Assembly: GCF_001949145.1 (NCBI RefSeq)
Contig: NW_019091396.1
Coordinates: 327,004 to 391,003, forward strand
Direction: 5' to 3'
Length of the DNA stretch: 64,000 nucleotides
From: Acanthaster planci
Lineage: Eukaryota > Echinodermata > Asteroidea > Valvatida > Acanthasteridae
Shown: positions 45,262-57,304 of the stretch, piece after piece
Numbering within the stretch: position 1 is the stretch's first letter
How the letters are laid out: the number at the start of each line of letters is the position of its first letter
Position numbers and translations under genes: made by a program
Notes under the pieces: model-generated
What the model saw: only the letters and a program-made list of their open reading frames with translations
Database searches by the model: none
What the model was told of the DNA's origin: nothing

Positions 45262-45827
45262 GTACAGTACAGGTTTTCCTACATGTACTTTCAACTTGTC
45301 AAAATTACTTGGCTATAGCCTAAACTTCTGCACAAGTCCCGGTAAGTGGCTACAGCGTTCCCAGTGTTGTGTGCATTTTCAAGTCCCCAGCCAAGTGATT
45401 CAGACACAGCCTAAGATTCACATTATCATAGCCATTGGAAAGGGAATTTCTGTCTTGCCAAGTCCAGCTTTTAAAATCTTAATGACTCCAGTACTGAATT
45501 CCACTTAGTATGCTTAATATTTGGGGAATTAGTTTTTTGCTTGGTTAGCCTTACTTTGGGGGAACAATGAACAGACGTGTTGAGTAGAGTGAAATTTCGT
45601 AGGGAACCCAGGGCTTTACATATTTTCCAAGGGTGCACTGATTCAAGTTAACTGTGGCTTGTGCATAGATTGTGGACTTTGTAAAATTTCAAATGGGGCA
45701 GGGGATGGTGGGGAACCACCTAGGAGACACAGACTTTTGTTGGGGGGAAGACACATACTCCCTATAGATGTCGTTAAAACACCGGTGAGGAGTGGTCATG
45801 AGTGCAAGTGATGTGTTCTCCTTGTAG

Positions 45828-46010
45828 GGTGTAACGGTGTCTGTGGGTGTCAGAATGGAGCATCTTGCCATCATGTAAATGGTAGCTGCAGCTGTCAGCC
45901 AGGCTGGGAAGGCACGATGTGCGAGAATGCATGCCAGGAAGGTTTCTACGGCAACGGATGCTCAAATACTTGTCAGTGCCAGAATGGGGCCCACTGTGAC
46001 AAAGAAACAG
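45828..46010 (+). CDS. Common exon 2: EGF repeats 3-4
   Basis: Acceptor CTTGTAG, donor GTGCCG (weak), 183 bases. It encodes CNGVCGCQNGASCHHVNGSC of repeat 3, then FYGNGC of repeat 4, ending at DKETG. The weak donor was chosen because exon 3 continues exactly at HCWCTAGW. Confidence 0.9.
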
Positions 46011-47529
46011 GTGCCGTGCAAGTATAGTCACATTCATGATTTGTACACTGTGGCTGGCTACTTTGTAAAACAGGAATTTTCTTTACTGCTGTTGGGTAAA
46101 AAAGTACTAAAGAGTCGACAATTCCTACATTCCCAACAGTTTTATTCGTCACTTTTACCTTGTACCCGTCAGCCATATTTGTGGTACAAGTATGTGCCTT
46201 ACATGCGCTGTTCTTAACAAAAATTTCCTTGCGTGGAAATTTGGGAGTGCATGCACATGCTGCGACGTGACATAGAACACAACTTAGCCAGCGAGGAGTG
46301 AAATTCAGACTCTAAAATGCATAATTGCGTATACATGTTATATTGGTTTTGCATTTGCCTGCTTGGCAATGAGGATTGTCATGTGAGTGGCGCAGTCCAT
46401 GAAATAGGAGTCACGGCGGTGCTGTGTGGAGAAAATTAAAATCTGGAGCCACTGGCTCCTAGGGAAAAAGTTAGGCGCCAGGTCGATTTTTTTGTACACG
46501 CTGTACACACATTTGCAAACTACACAAGTTAGACCTACAGTATGTACAAAATCTGGAAAAGCACACAGAAACATTTTTCTTTCAGTTATCTGCAGGACAG
46601 ACAGGCTTTGGATTTTGGGCTTGTGGAATAAATCAAAAATGGCACCCATGTTATATGAAAAAAAAGCTGAAAGAAAAGACAAAGCATGTTTGTTCTCTTA
46701 CATTCGAGTATTTTGTACTTGAGACCGGACCAGCTCGTGCATAGACTGCTTGTGCATCTGCTAATGAATACAAGCAACATCCCAGCTCTCCATACCAGTC
46801 GACTCGGGTACCTAGTACCTGTATGTGCGTGAATGTACCCATATGTACATGTAGCTACGCTGCAGTTAATGTGGGCACATGCTGTGTACATAGTAAGACA
46901 GAGCATAACCGCATGGTCATATAGAGACGCATCGCTCAATGCATGTCGAAGAAAACTGGGCAGCGATCGTTCATGAAATATGACTGACAAGGTGGGCAAC
47001 TAACGGCCACAAATCATTGTCGGCATTGACGATAAGAATTAAACATTGGGTTGCACATCATCATTTTTTTAGGCACAAATGCAACTGTTTTGGTCGCACC
47101 GTACAGCGCTGAGTCACAGTGTCATATGAACAAAGGAAAAGTGTTTAAACAAGTTAGTATTTTTATCAGCGATTAAAAACCACCCACATAACTTGGTCTG
47201 GACCAAAAGAGTATTGAAGTATGACTCATGTAAACCAGGAAGTGTAGTGCAAATGAATGGAGTACACCTGCGTTTTGGTTCACACACTGATTTCCATGCT
47301 AATGCCTTTTACACACATAATAGTACGCATGACGTATTCAATTTAGTTCCGTAAAGAAAAGGATATACTTTCTAACGTCTTTCTGAATATTTTTTTAAAG
47401 CCAAGTATATATAAACACCAATAAAGATCTACTTTCCCTTGATGTGGAGCTTCATTCGTGTCCGATTTGAATGGCACCTCGTTATCTAGAATTTGAGAGT
47501 TTTCAATTGATTCATTTTTGGTTGTACAG

Positions 47530-47655
47530 GTCACTGTTGGTGTACTGCTGGCTGGCAGGGCGATACCTGTGGAGAACCTTGCCAGGGCAGCTATGGCTTG
47601 GACTGTCGACATCTCTGCCAGTGTCAGAATAACGCTACCTGTGACCCGGTGAATG
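47530..47655 (+). CDS. Common exon 3: EGF repeats 4-5
   Basis: Acceptor TGTACAG, donor GTAAGT, 126 bases. It completes repeat 4 (HCWCTAGWQGDTC) and opens repeat 5 (SYGLDC, CQNNATC, with an N-A-T glycosylation sequon). Confidence 0.94.
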
Positions 47656-48745
47656 GTAAGTAAGGGTGCAGGATAACCATGTCCTCCTTTTGAAACATTT
47701 CTCTCCCATCGTACTTTTTATGTAGTCAAATTCATTCCGTGTTTTGTTACGGCTTTCACTAAACAAGTAGCTTTTTCGTTTGCATCATGCACACTTGTTA
47801 TCAACCCAAACTAAAAATCCGTCACCGTTTCGTCATGTTTTCCTTTTCCCTGCATTGTATTTTTTCAGGAGTTTCTGGCTTGACTTTTGGGGCAAGTGCT
47901 CATGCGCTTTCTCAAAGGAAGCCATCAGCTTCTCAAGTAGTTTCAGTTAGTTGAACTAGGGCCGAGTCAGATCAAATAATTGGAAACTTGACCTGAAATT
48001 TGAAAAAAATACTTGGCTGTACAATAAATCTTCGGGCAGCCCAAAGCCCACAGAGAATGATTTATTGATTCATGAAACACCATATATAATTGGTACAATA
48101 ACTCAGGATTAAATTGTAAACATAGTTAGAACTATTATGTGGGGGAAATTAAGCTGGAAGAAGGCAATTTTGTTTAAAAAAAACCTGAGTTTGTTCTGTT
48201 TACTTGCATTGTATTGCACTAAGAAATACTTTAACCAAGAATAAAGATTTGCATATTCAGTAATTGATTGAACATATAAATATTCATAAATATTGTAAGG
48301 GCCTTTGCTCAACAAAAATATAACAATTTATCCCATAAATAAATAATTGTCTGTGGTGCTAGATTATCCCACTGCATTGTTTTCTTTAATGCAAGAGGCC
48401 CATCACAAGGCACAAGAGGCCACTGAATATGCTCTTGCATTCAATGTGAAAGATGCATGAACCCGAGTCAGATGATGGGAGCTACCCAAATGCACTCTGT
48501 ATGAAATGTTGGATCTTGTCTTCCCCCTTGTTCTTTCACATTTACTTTATCTGTGAAAGAACGTAAAGAAACCCAGACTTTTACGTGGTTGACACAAACA
48601 AAAACTCTCTCGCCTTTACTTTAAGGTTCGCAAGCATCACCAAGTTTCTGTGAGTTTAATTGGTTATGACAGAAACAGTGAACTGAACTGCTGATGAGAC
48701 ATTCATGTGTGTTTCTGTCTTTATCCACCTGATTCTGCCAAACAG

Positions 48746-48895
48746 GAGAGTGTAGGTGCACACCTGGCTGGATTGGGGAAGTCTGCAATCAACCTTGTGA
48801 CCAGGGATCCTATGGCACCAACTGCAGCGCCACATGCCTGTGCCTGAATGGCGCCGTGTGCAACCACGTGACTGGGGCATGCTATTGCACAGAAG
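48746..48895 (+). CDS. Common exon 4: EGF repeats 5-6
   Basis: Acceptor AAACAG, donor GTGGGA (weak), 150 bases. It completes repeat 5 (ECRCTPGWIGEVC) and carries most of repeat 6 (SYGTNC, CLNGAVC, ending YCTEG). The junction to exon 5 gives CTEGFIGEHC, which supports this donor. Confidence 0.92.
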
Positions 48896-49874
48896 GTGGG
48901 ATCTTAAATTCTCAGCAAATCCGAAGAGCAAATGATTTGGCCAGACATTTTCTGCAGCCACTTATGAGCCTATTACTGTACATGCAAACCTTGAAGTGTC
49001 CTGGGAGGGGAACACAGCAAGAGTTAAATTACCTTGTAAAAGATCATGAAGCAGCTAAGGTTAAGGGAAATGGTAGCTTCTTCTGCTTCAGAGATGCTCT
49101 CTCTTGTCCACCATGAGCGGGACCAAGATAGGGCACGGGTTTCCGAGCAACCAAGGCTTCTACCGTAGGAAATGCACATTCTACAATTGCGTCGCTATCA
49201 ACAAATGAACACTCTGCACCAAAATCACTCTTTTCAACGAAACAGACTGAAAGGTGGAATTAAGACTGACGTGGTTTAATTGTATCAGTACTTGAGGATA
49301 TTTTCATCCTGGGTTGATTTCCAGTATGCAGGTTGACAGGGCGGGGTTAGGAATTTAGCAGAAACTAACCATTCTTATTCCTCTGTCACCGTGGTTCATT
49401 CGAGTAGCTTGCGGCCTGGTTCGACAACCAGGTATCATATGCAGATCCCCTTGTTGGAGGGAACCAGTAACGGGTCATGAACATGCTTCTAGGCCAAGCG
49501 CACCCTTGCAGTCAGTACATCCAAGCAGCCACCTTATGCAGTGTCGTAGTCGAGACCATGGCAAGACCAGACACAAGCAACAGCGTGAACAATGACAAAG
49601 GGATGTTTTTGTTGCAGTTCATTGGAATAGCTCGCGCCATTGGATTCAGGCTCTACATCTTGTGTTGGTCTTGTGTGGTATTGTGAAGGTCTTAAGTGGT
49701 CTCGATCACAATGCTGACTGACCTTATGATGTCTCCAAGGTAACAGGAATCTATCTTGTGGCAGTTAAGGAGAGTTTAACTGTACTACTGGAGCTACCCA
49801 CATACATGTGTACACGTACTTAACTACTGGAACCACCCATTGTGAAGGCTTAACTTTCTTCCATGCCCGTGCAG

Positions 49875-50039
49875 GTTTTATAGGTGAACACTGCGGCGAG
49901 GTGTGCCCTGAGGGACACTACGGTCTGGGTTGTGCCTACTCCTGCTCCTGCTTGAATGGTGCCAGCTGCAATCCTGCAACTGGCCAGTGCCAGTGCACGG
50001 CAGGGTACACTGGCTACCAGTGCGGCCAGCATTGTCCAC
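49875..50039 (+). CDS. Common exon 5: EGF repeats 6-7
   Basis: Acceptor GTGCAG, donor GTAAGT, 165 bases. End of repeat 6 (FIGEHCGEVC) and all of repeat 7 (HYGLGC, CLNGASC, to HCP). Confidence 0.95.
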
Positions 50040-50188
50040 GTAAGTTGACCCATGGTATTGCCCAGAGCCGGGAAAAATCGGTGAATAGCAATCTGATTCG
50101 ATTCAGATCAACTGATTGCAACCGAGAAAGGATTCCTTGACCTCGTCTGGCTGCTCAATAAGTTGTAGCTGTGCAAATGCATTGTGAC

Positions 50189-50303
50189 GATATCTGCGAT
50201 ACTGGGTTTAATGTAATGTTCAGTGTGATATTAGTGGAATGGATATCTGCGATACAAGGTTTAATTTAATGTTCAGTGTGATATTAGTGGAATCGATATC
50301 TGC
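50189..50303. repeat. 53-base tandem repeat, about 2.2 units
   Basis: Units start GATATCTGCGATAC at 50189 and 50242, and a partial unit GATATCTGC starts at 50295. The repeat ends about 43 bases before exon 6, so it touches the branch-point region of that intron. Confidence 0.9.
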
Positions 50304-50346
50304 AAAAGTGCCTCCGCCAAATTTGTGCCCTTTGTTCATTGATCAG

Positions 50347-50730
50347 ATGGCTACTTTGGGCTTGAGTGTCAGAGTAGTTGTGAGTGTGAGAATGGCATCT
50401 GCGACCACATCAGTGGATACTGCGCCTGCCACCCAGGTTGGCAAGGTGATGCCTGCATGGTGACCTGTGACACTGGCCACTACGGCGCGCAGTGCCAAGA
50501 CCAGTGTGAGTGCCATAATGGCGCAACCTGCGACCATGTGACAGGGGCGTGCACCTGCAGCGCCGGATGGCAGTCAGAGCGGTGTGATCTGGAGTGTGAT
50601 GTAGGCTTCTACGGCACAAACTGCGCTCTGGCCTGCCAGTGCCAGAACGGCGGGATATGCCATCACGTGACGGGTGCGTGTAACTGCACGGCAGGCTATG
50701 CCGGTGATCTCTGTCAGGAGCATTGTAGTG
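50347..50730 (+). CDS. Common exon 6: EGF repeats 8-10
   Basis: Acceptor GATCAG, donor GTGAGT, 384 bases: three whole repeats in one exon (YFGLEC, HYGAQC, FYGTNC). Repeat 8 is one or two residues short between cysteines 3 and 4 (CENGICDH). Confidence 0.95.
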
Positions 50731-51406
50731 GTGAGTTGTTTTTGATTTCCTACGCTGGAAGAAAGATTGAAATCATCAAAAGCATATACATATTACCCAG
50801 TGATTAGCAAAACACTTTCATTAATGGAAAAAAAGGAAATTTGCCATTAATTTTTTAGCAGAGCATTTTTTTTTGCTCAATTAATATTGTATAAACTTAA
50901 TGTGGTCATTAAATGTCATTATTTGTGATAAATTTAAAACATGAATTTTTGATCAGGAAAATTATAAACTTCATCAAAAGGGGCCATCTATTCTTTTGTT
51001 TCATTAGTTCCTTGTTGGTGCCGGTGGTAAGGGGTATGAGGTTCATGCAGGCTTTTCAGAAATAAGTAAAAAAAAATCGAAGTCATATTTTTTTCCTTTA
51101 CAGTTTGATCAGTCTTACGAGGGGGAGACGGCAGTCCAGATGCAAGAATTGTCTCTGAACACTCATGAAAATGACAAAAGTGGATGATTCCTAACAGTTT
51201 TTCAAACAGAAAAATTGGTTGAGTTTATAAATCAAATGGGAAAGAGACCTTCTTCTCTAACAACTCTCAACCCACTTGCCTAAAAATTCACAAGTGCCTT
51301 CTCATAGGATTAAGCTGGTGACTTTAAGTTTGTTTGATTAGGACTTACAGATGAACAGCCAGTAACAAGCTTCTAAGCAGAATTATATTTGTAGCGTGTA
51401 GTATAT

Positions 51407-51520
51407 TAGTTGAGTCCATCACAAGTCCCCACACATCCACCACAAGTCATCATGCAATCTTACATGTACGCCAAGTCACAAGCCATCCAAATGAATTAGG
51501 AAAAGAGCATTCTTTTATAA
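51407..51520. repeat. Fragment related to the GTTGAGTCCAT element
   Basis: Starts TAGTTGAGTCCATCACAAGT and includes AAAGAGCATTC, both shared in order or reverse complement with the element at 57131-57304. The right end was not recognised. Confidence 0.45.
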
Positions 51521-51619
51521 ATCCTTGTTCATTCTGTTATTTATGACTGGTATCGTAAACGGACTTGTGACTGGACAAATCAACAAATCTGTCAAACGTA
51601 CAACTTCTCTCCCCAACAG

Positions 51620-51850
51620 CGGGAACGTTTGGGGAAGGCTGCACTTTGACCTGCGCCTGTCTGAATGGTGCCACTTGCCATCACGTGACTGGCCTCTGCA
51701 CCTGCGCCGACGGCTGGATTGGATCCACTTGCAATCAGTCCTGCCCGGTGGGTTACTACGGTAACGGATGCACGGCAGAGTGCCGATGCCAGAATGGGGC
51801 AACATGCGACCACGTGACAGGAGACTGTTACTGCACCAGCGGTTGGCAGG
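51620..51850 (+). CDS. Common exon 7: EGF repeats 11-12
   Basis: Acceptor CCAACAG, donor GTAGGT, 231 bases. Repeats TFGEGC and YYGNGC, both with C-x-NGATC, which fits the POFUT1 O-fucose consensus. It ends SGWQG; exon 8 continues VHC. Confidence 0.95.
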
Positions 51851-52607
51851 GTAGGTTTGCATGATAGTCAGATACCTTGTTTTGTTTCTGGATGAGTGTT
51901 ACTTCTCTAGCAAAAGAAGGAGGCTGGGAGTCCAACTGTTATACATCCCCAGTTCATGATCTATTCATTTAGCCCTCGCAAAATTGCTGACTTCAACTAT
52001 TATAAAAAAAAAGAAACAACTGGAAAAAAGTCATTTTTTGCCTTTCTGCTGGGCACATGCATTATTGCCTTTATGTTCACTCTCAATACCGTGAAATATA
52101 TTTTTAGAATACAGTTTTGTTAACAAACAATTGAATTCTTGTTCTGTTTCCTTTCATTGACTTTCACCTCTGAATAATCAATTTTGATCATGAATATTTG
52201 AATCAAATACATATTACGCTCAGCCCTTGGAGCTTATGCTATGTTGATTGCAATGTGCAGAGGAGACATGTTCTCAAGATTTTCAAGAGCGCAATTGAAC
52301 TTCAGGACTTAAGCCATTTTGTGGTTGAAGTTGCTTAGCTGCCATTCATAGTTTTCTGTAATAACTTCTAATTTACAAACACGGGCAGCGTATAGCAAAA
52401 GTTCAAATACAACATGGGTTCAAACTTCAAAGGTATCCTCGGCATATAGCAATCGTTTGTTTTTAATAATTGACCAAAACAAGAGGTCCAAGAAGTTACT
52501 TAGCATAATCATTGTCTAAACTATTATCTAAACTATGATATTTATATTTCAAGAAATTCGATTGCTGTCTTCATTAAACTTTTGTTTCAATTTGTTGCTG
52601 TCAAAAG

Positions 52608-52769
52608 GTGTGCATTGTGATTCACCTTGCGATGAGGGTTGGTTTGGCCAAGACTGCTCATTGGAGTGTTTCTGCTACAACGGAGCGTCCTGCCATCACA
52701 TCTCAGGAGATTGTCTCTGTGCTGACGGCTACATTGGGAACCTGTGTGAACAGCCTTGTTCCCAAGGAG
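52608..52769 (+). CDS. Common exon 8: end of repeat 12 and repeat 13
   Basis: Acceptor CAAAAG, donor GTATGC, 162 bases. It reads VHCDSPCDEGWFGQDC, CYNGASCHHISGDC, CEQPCSQG. The nearby GT alternatives break the frame with exon 9. Confidence 0.93.
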
Positions 52770-52958
52770 GTATGCTCATTTCTTGGAGCTCTGTTACATC
52801 GCTGGAAGTGTTAAAAGCTGTTAAGCCTGCTCGGGCAGACTGCTTCATGCAACAACCAATGAAAAGCTCTCCCAGTATTTACAGATTTGCATTTGACTTC
52901 TATTGTGGCATGTTCTAAGAGCCCAAAACTGTACAGTCAGAGAGCATGTTGAGTTTAA

Positions 52959-53339
52959 CCCCTTCGCCACGGATGACAGTAAGAGCCGCTGTGAAAATTG
53001 AGATCCTCAGTCCGCTTTTCAGCTATTATTCTCGGCCCACGCTCGAGCGAACACGGTGAAAGAAGGCAGACCCTGGCTGTTGTATATATGGTGATTGGCC
53101 TTTTTGTGTAGCCCAGAAATGAAAAGACTGAATTTGCATCATAATCACCAGCTTCGCAATAGTCCCCACTTTGAAAAGAGGCCACCGAACAATAAGCCTT
53201 TTCACTGTGTAATTCAAAGCGTGCAGAGCAAGCAGGGCCACAAACCGAGAATTTGCGGTTTGGCAGGTGGTCTTCTTTGCAAAGCGAGGCTGGAATTCTC
53301 AGAGTTGGCTTCCAGAAAAAATTTCCCACCGTCAAGGGG
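52959..53339. mobile_element. piggyBac-like non-autonomous element candidate
   Basis: 381 bases bounded on both sides by TTAA (52955-52958 and 53340-53343), with inverted ends CCCCTTCGCC and GACGGTGGGAAA.. read as CCCCTTGACG on the other strand. TTAA target duplication with C-rich ends is typical of piggyBac. No transposase frame; the inverted repeat is short. Confidence 0.5.
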
Positions 53340-53809
53340 TTAATAGCACGTAAGTTTTCTGCTTAGAATACAGTGTTTGAATTCCACCTCAGTAGGCCCA
53401 TGATGTCTGAGACAGTAGTTATGATTTAACTGATCAATGTGTTTGCACACTAACTGAAGAATGGCCCATTTCTGTTAGGATGGACCGCATTGAATTCTAA
53501 CTAGTTTTGATGCATCCTTGTGCGAGCAGGAGCATTCCAACTTCGAGACATTCCCTAAACCTGCATAACAGTATCATGTTACTTGTAGTCTCACAAGCTT
53601 ACCGAGTGAGTTTGTGAATTTTTTCGCAAGCTCTTGGACAAACACTGAGTATACAGTGTTTATGAATATTCGTCAGAAAAGGGTAATAACCTAAAACTAA
53701 CATCTCCCTGACTCAAAGTACATCTTGAAAAATTCCCATAATAGGTTTCAATATGTGCAGTTCCAACAACTACGGAATAAGTGTGTGTTTTTTTTTTTTT
53801 CTGTGAAAG

Positions 53810-54064
53810 AGTATGGACCAGACTGCAGTCTGGATTGCGCCTGTGAGAACGGCGCCTCCTGCGACCACCGTAATGGCAGCTGCACCTGTGGCCCTGGCTG
53901 GCTGGGATCAACTTGCAACACCACCTGTCCTAGTGGGATGTTTGGCATGAGTTGTCTTTCCCAGTGCACATGTCAGAATGGTGCTCTCTGCGATCCCGTG
54001 TCTGGTTACTGCCTCTGCCAGCCCGGTTGGGTCGGTGACTCCTGCGAGGATGAATGCATGCAAG
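53810..54064 (+). CDS. Common exon 9: EGF repeats 14-15
   Basis: Acceptor GTGAAAG preceded by a 14-T run, donor GTATGT, 255 bases. Repeats EYGPDC (CENGASC, NGSC sequon) and MFGMSC. CNTTC between them is an N-glycosylation sequon. Confidence 0.94.
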
Positions 54065-54452
54065 GTATGTCAAATTACGAAACTGACTCACAGATCGCTG
54101 TCATTTGGTGAAAGTCACATCACTTTTCCGGTGGATGTGTGTGCTACCATTCACGTTCTCCCTCAGTGAATGAGATTTACTATTAAACAGTTAGGATCAC
54201 TCTTGTTCCAGCAACTTCAGATCAATTGACCCTCAGTCATTTTGAGAAGATGTTCATCACTAACCCAAACGTGGAAGAGGTTGTGAGCCGATTTGTACTT
54301 TTTGACATGCCCACACAATCATGGTGGCGACGTTAACAGATGTGCCAACATTCTTGTCCGTTTCTGACAGTGGTTTAAAGGACTTTAATCAATGCATTTG
54401 ACTTGGATCTTGTGTCAGTTATATAAAATGAAATACTGAGTGGCTTCGCCTT

Positions 54453-54494
54453 ATGAAATGGAAAATGAAATGGAAAATGAAATGGAAAATGATT
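54453..54494. repeat. 12-base tandem repeat (ATGAAATGGAAA)n
   Basis: Three perfect units plus a partial one, within intron 9. Confidence 0.9.
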
Positions 54495-54801
54495 TGTATG
54501 TCATTAAGGGGAGGCCAGTGATTGCTTATGATCTATAAATAACTAAATATTGTGAATAAAAATCTGTAATAATCATATGGTGACTGACTGAAATATCTGA
54601 TAATGCAGTTCTGTCTGATACATGTTACCTTGCTGAAGAGAAGAGACATTGTGCTGAAAACAAACTCTTGTTTTAATTTTCCGTTTTAAAACATAATTTT
54701 CCATGGTAATATTTTGACAATTGAAGCTTGTCTTTTTTAACCCTTCATCTCAAGAATTCTACTCTCTGGGGGAGAGTTTAATTTTTAAAAATTTCTCTTA
54801 G

Positions 54802-55257
54802 GTCATTATGGTCAGGATTGCGGCTTCCTGTGCCTCTGCCAAAACGGCGCCCACTGTGACCCAGTCTCTGGGCTGTGCACTTGTGCAGCAGGCTACCGGG
54901 GAACGATCTGCGAGGCGCTCTGTCAACAGGGCCGCTACGGTCAGGACTGCCAAGAGGTGTGCGCCTGCCAGAATGGGGCACCATGCGACCACGTCAATGG
55001 CATCTGCACGTGCCTGTCAGGCTACATTGGCGAGACCTGCAATGCGACTTGCCCAGAAGGGCAGTACGGCCACAGATGTCTGCAGCAGTGCTTGTGCCAG
55101 AATGAGGCTGGCTGCCATCATGTGGATGGCACCTGTAACTGTACGGCTGGCTGGACTGGGTTGCTGTGCAGTGAAGCATGCGATGATGGTTACTATGGAT
55201 ACCAATGTAGAGAGCAGTGTATGTGCCAAAACCAAGGGCTCTGCAATCCTGTCAATG
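54802..55257 (+). CDS. Common exon 10: EGF repeats 16-19
   Basis: Acceptor CTCTTAG, donor GTAATC, 456 bases. Repeats HYGQDC, RYGQDC, QYGHRC and the first half of YYGYQC. CNATC is an N-glycosylation sequon. The exon ends NPVNG, the same place in the repeat as exon 3. Confidence 0.95.
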
Positions 55258-55597
55258 GTAATCCAAATTTAAAACCAAAAACTGCCCATTTGTTTTTATG
55301 ATTTCAATCTCTACAAATATTACTTTAAATACACACCCACTGATGAGCCAAACCATTTTGGGGCTCCTTTGATCAGTTTCACAAGTTTTTAAATTGGGTT
55401 TTGAAACTGACAAATTGGGCTGTTTAGATTACTATTCAATATCCATTTAATTGTAAATTTGCAGTTGAACTTAAGGGGATCTTGGACTAATGTGGACCTG
55501 CTAAACACAACAGATTGACAAGCAAGTACGTTATTGGCTTTGCAGAAGCAAGTAATAAATCAAGATTTTTGAGAGGCTGTTTTGCTCTTGGTTGTAG

Positions 55598-55786
55598 GTG
55601 AATGCACTTGCCAAGCAGGTTGGCAGGGTGACCACTGCGAGAGACCTTGTGACCCTGGTTACTATGGCGACGGTTGCGCATCACTGTCTGGCTGTCAGAA
55701 CGGAGCCATTACCCATCACGTGACGGGAGTGTGCCACTGCAGTGCAGGGTGGACCGGGACATTGTGTGACGAGCAGTGTCCGTCAG
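55598..55786 (+). CDS. Common exon 11: end of repeat 19 and repeat 20 (two cysteines missing)
   Basis: Acceptor GTTGTAG, donor GTGATT, 189 bases. Repeat 20 reads YYGDGCASLSGCQNGAITHH: the second and fourth cysteines of the 8-Cys pattern are serine and threonine. The rest of the repeat is normal (CHCSAGWTGTLCDEQC). The frame is intact on both sides. Confidence 0.94.
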
Positions 55787-56117
55787 GTGATTTATGTGAT
55801 ATGCATCATTTTCACCCACTTTAAGAACCAGCATTCAACACATGCTGAAAGTCGTGTGCCAAATTCAGTTGACAATTCCTGGGTAATAGTTTTTTTTCTT
55901 CTTGTCTTCATTGGTGCCTGGAACAATATAGTCTTGGCCCAAGACTTGGCCCAAGACTATCTTCAAGGGCAAAATAAGAAGCATTATCAAGGAATCAACA
56001 TGCCAACTGGCCGGGCCCCCCATCTTATTTTCTTTTGCCGGTGTGGCACATGTCAAACATGGATCGTGTAAAAATGGAATGTACAATGTAGTCGGTATTT
56101 TTTTGGTCCCTCTTTAA

Positions 56118-56426
<309 letters not shown>

Positions 56427-57130
56427 TAAGTCAACATGACCACGGTCCTTTTTTACAAAGTCGGACTTTACAAATGTGGACCCTGTGCAGTCATTTGTTC
56501 AGGATTTGTGCAGCATTTCTTACAGCATCGCTGCTTCTTTTCAAAACTCTAAGACGATTTCACAGAGCAATATTTGCCACAAACCCGGCCATGGCCACCG
56601 TGCACTTTGAATGCTCCACACACACTCAACCATCATGGAATAGTTTTGCCTCTGTGTGTGTTCATATTCGATTGGGAACACTTGAGCTTGGAGACTAGAA
56701 CAGACATCGTGTGGTAAAGCAAGCAGAATGCACCAGACCGTGTAAGTGTCTGTCGTGTTTGGACACCCAAAATCCCCAGCTGTTTTATTACACACCATCC
56801 AGCATGAAGTGGCTAAGCTTGAACATTTTAAGCCTAGGTCATTTGAATAGTTTTTTCGAGGGGGAAGCTAGTGAGATGGATATTCCAGCGCAATCCATAT
56901 GCTGTGCTTGGGAGGATTAACTCCTCAGCAACGGCTACAAATGGACTAATGCGGGGGGGGTTGACCGTCGACACATCAGGGGATCAGTGGGGCATTCCAA
57001 TTCATTTAGCATACAGTCGTTCCCCTCCGCAGTGAGCAGCCATGACAGTTACTGACGGCGTTTTTGATTGTATCTTTTTATTCTGTTTGTCTGAAGATTT
57101 CAAATAAATAGAAGAATATCGTTCAGTTTT

Positions 57131-57304
57131 TAGTTGAGTCCATCATGACTGCAGTCACGAGTCCTTTCACAGGGTGAGGAGTGACAAAGGAATGCTCTTT
57201 ATCACGGTCCGTTTAAATAGCTTTCTACTTAATTGGCTTTAGACTGGACTTTTTGATTGACTTGTGATAGACTTGCAAGGACCTTGTAATGGACTCAACT
57301 ACAA
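57131..57304. mobile_element. Short TIR element (MITE-like) with GTTGAGTCCAT ends
   Basis: Left TAGTTGAGTCCATCATGACT, right AAGGACCTTGTAATGGACTC then AACTAC, giving inverted ends of about 14 matched bases with looser similarity inside (ACGAGTCCTT against AAGGACCTTG). Related pieces occur at 51407 and about 62620-62745 in other introns of this gene. Confidence 0.55.

Noticed and set aside
44875-45294. Minus-strand and alternative-frame open frames opposite the EGF exons
   Set aside because: They are shadows of cysteine-rich coding sequence; they end at the exon limits and match no family.
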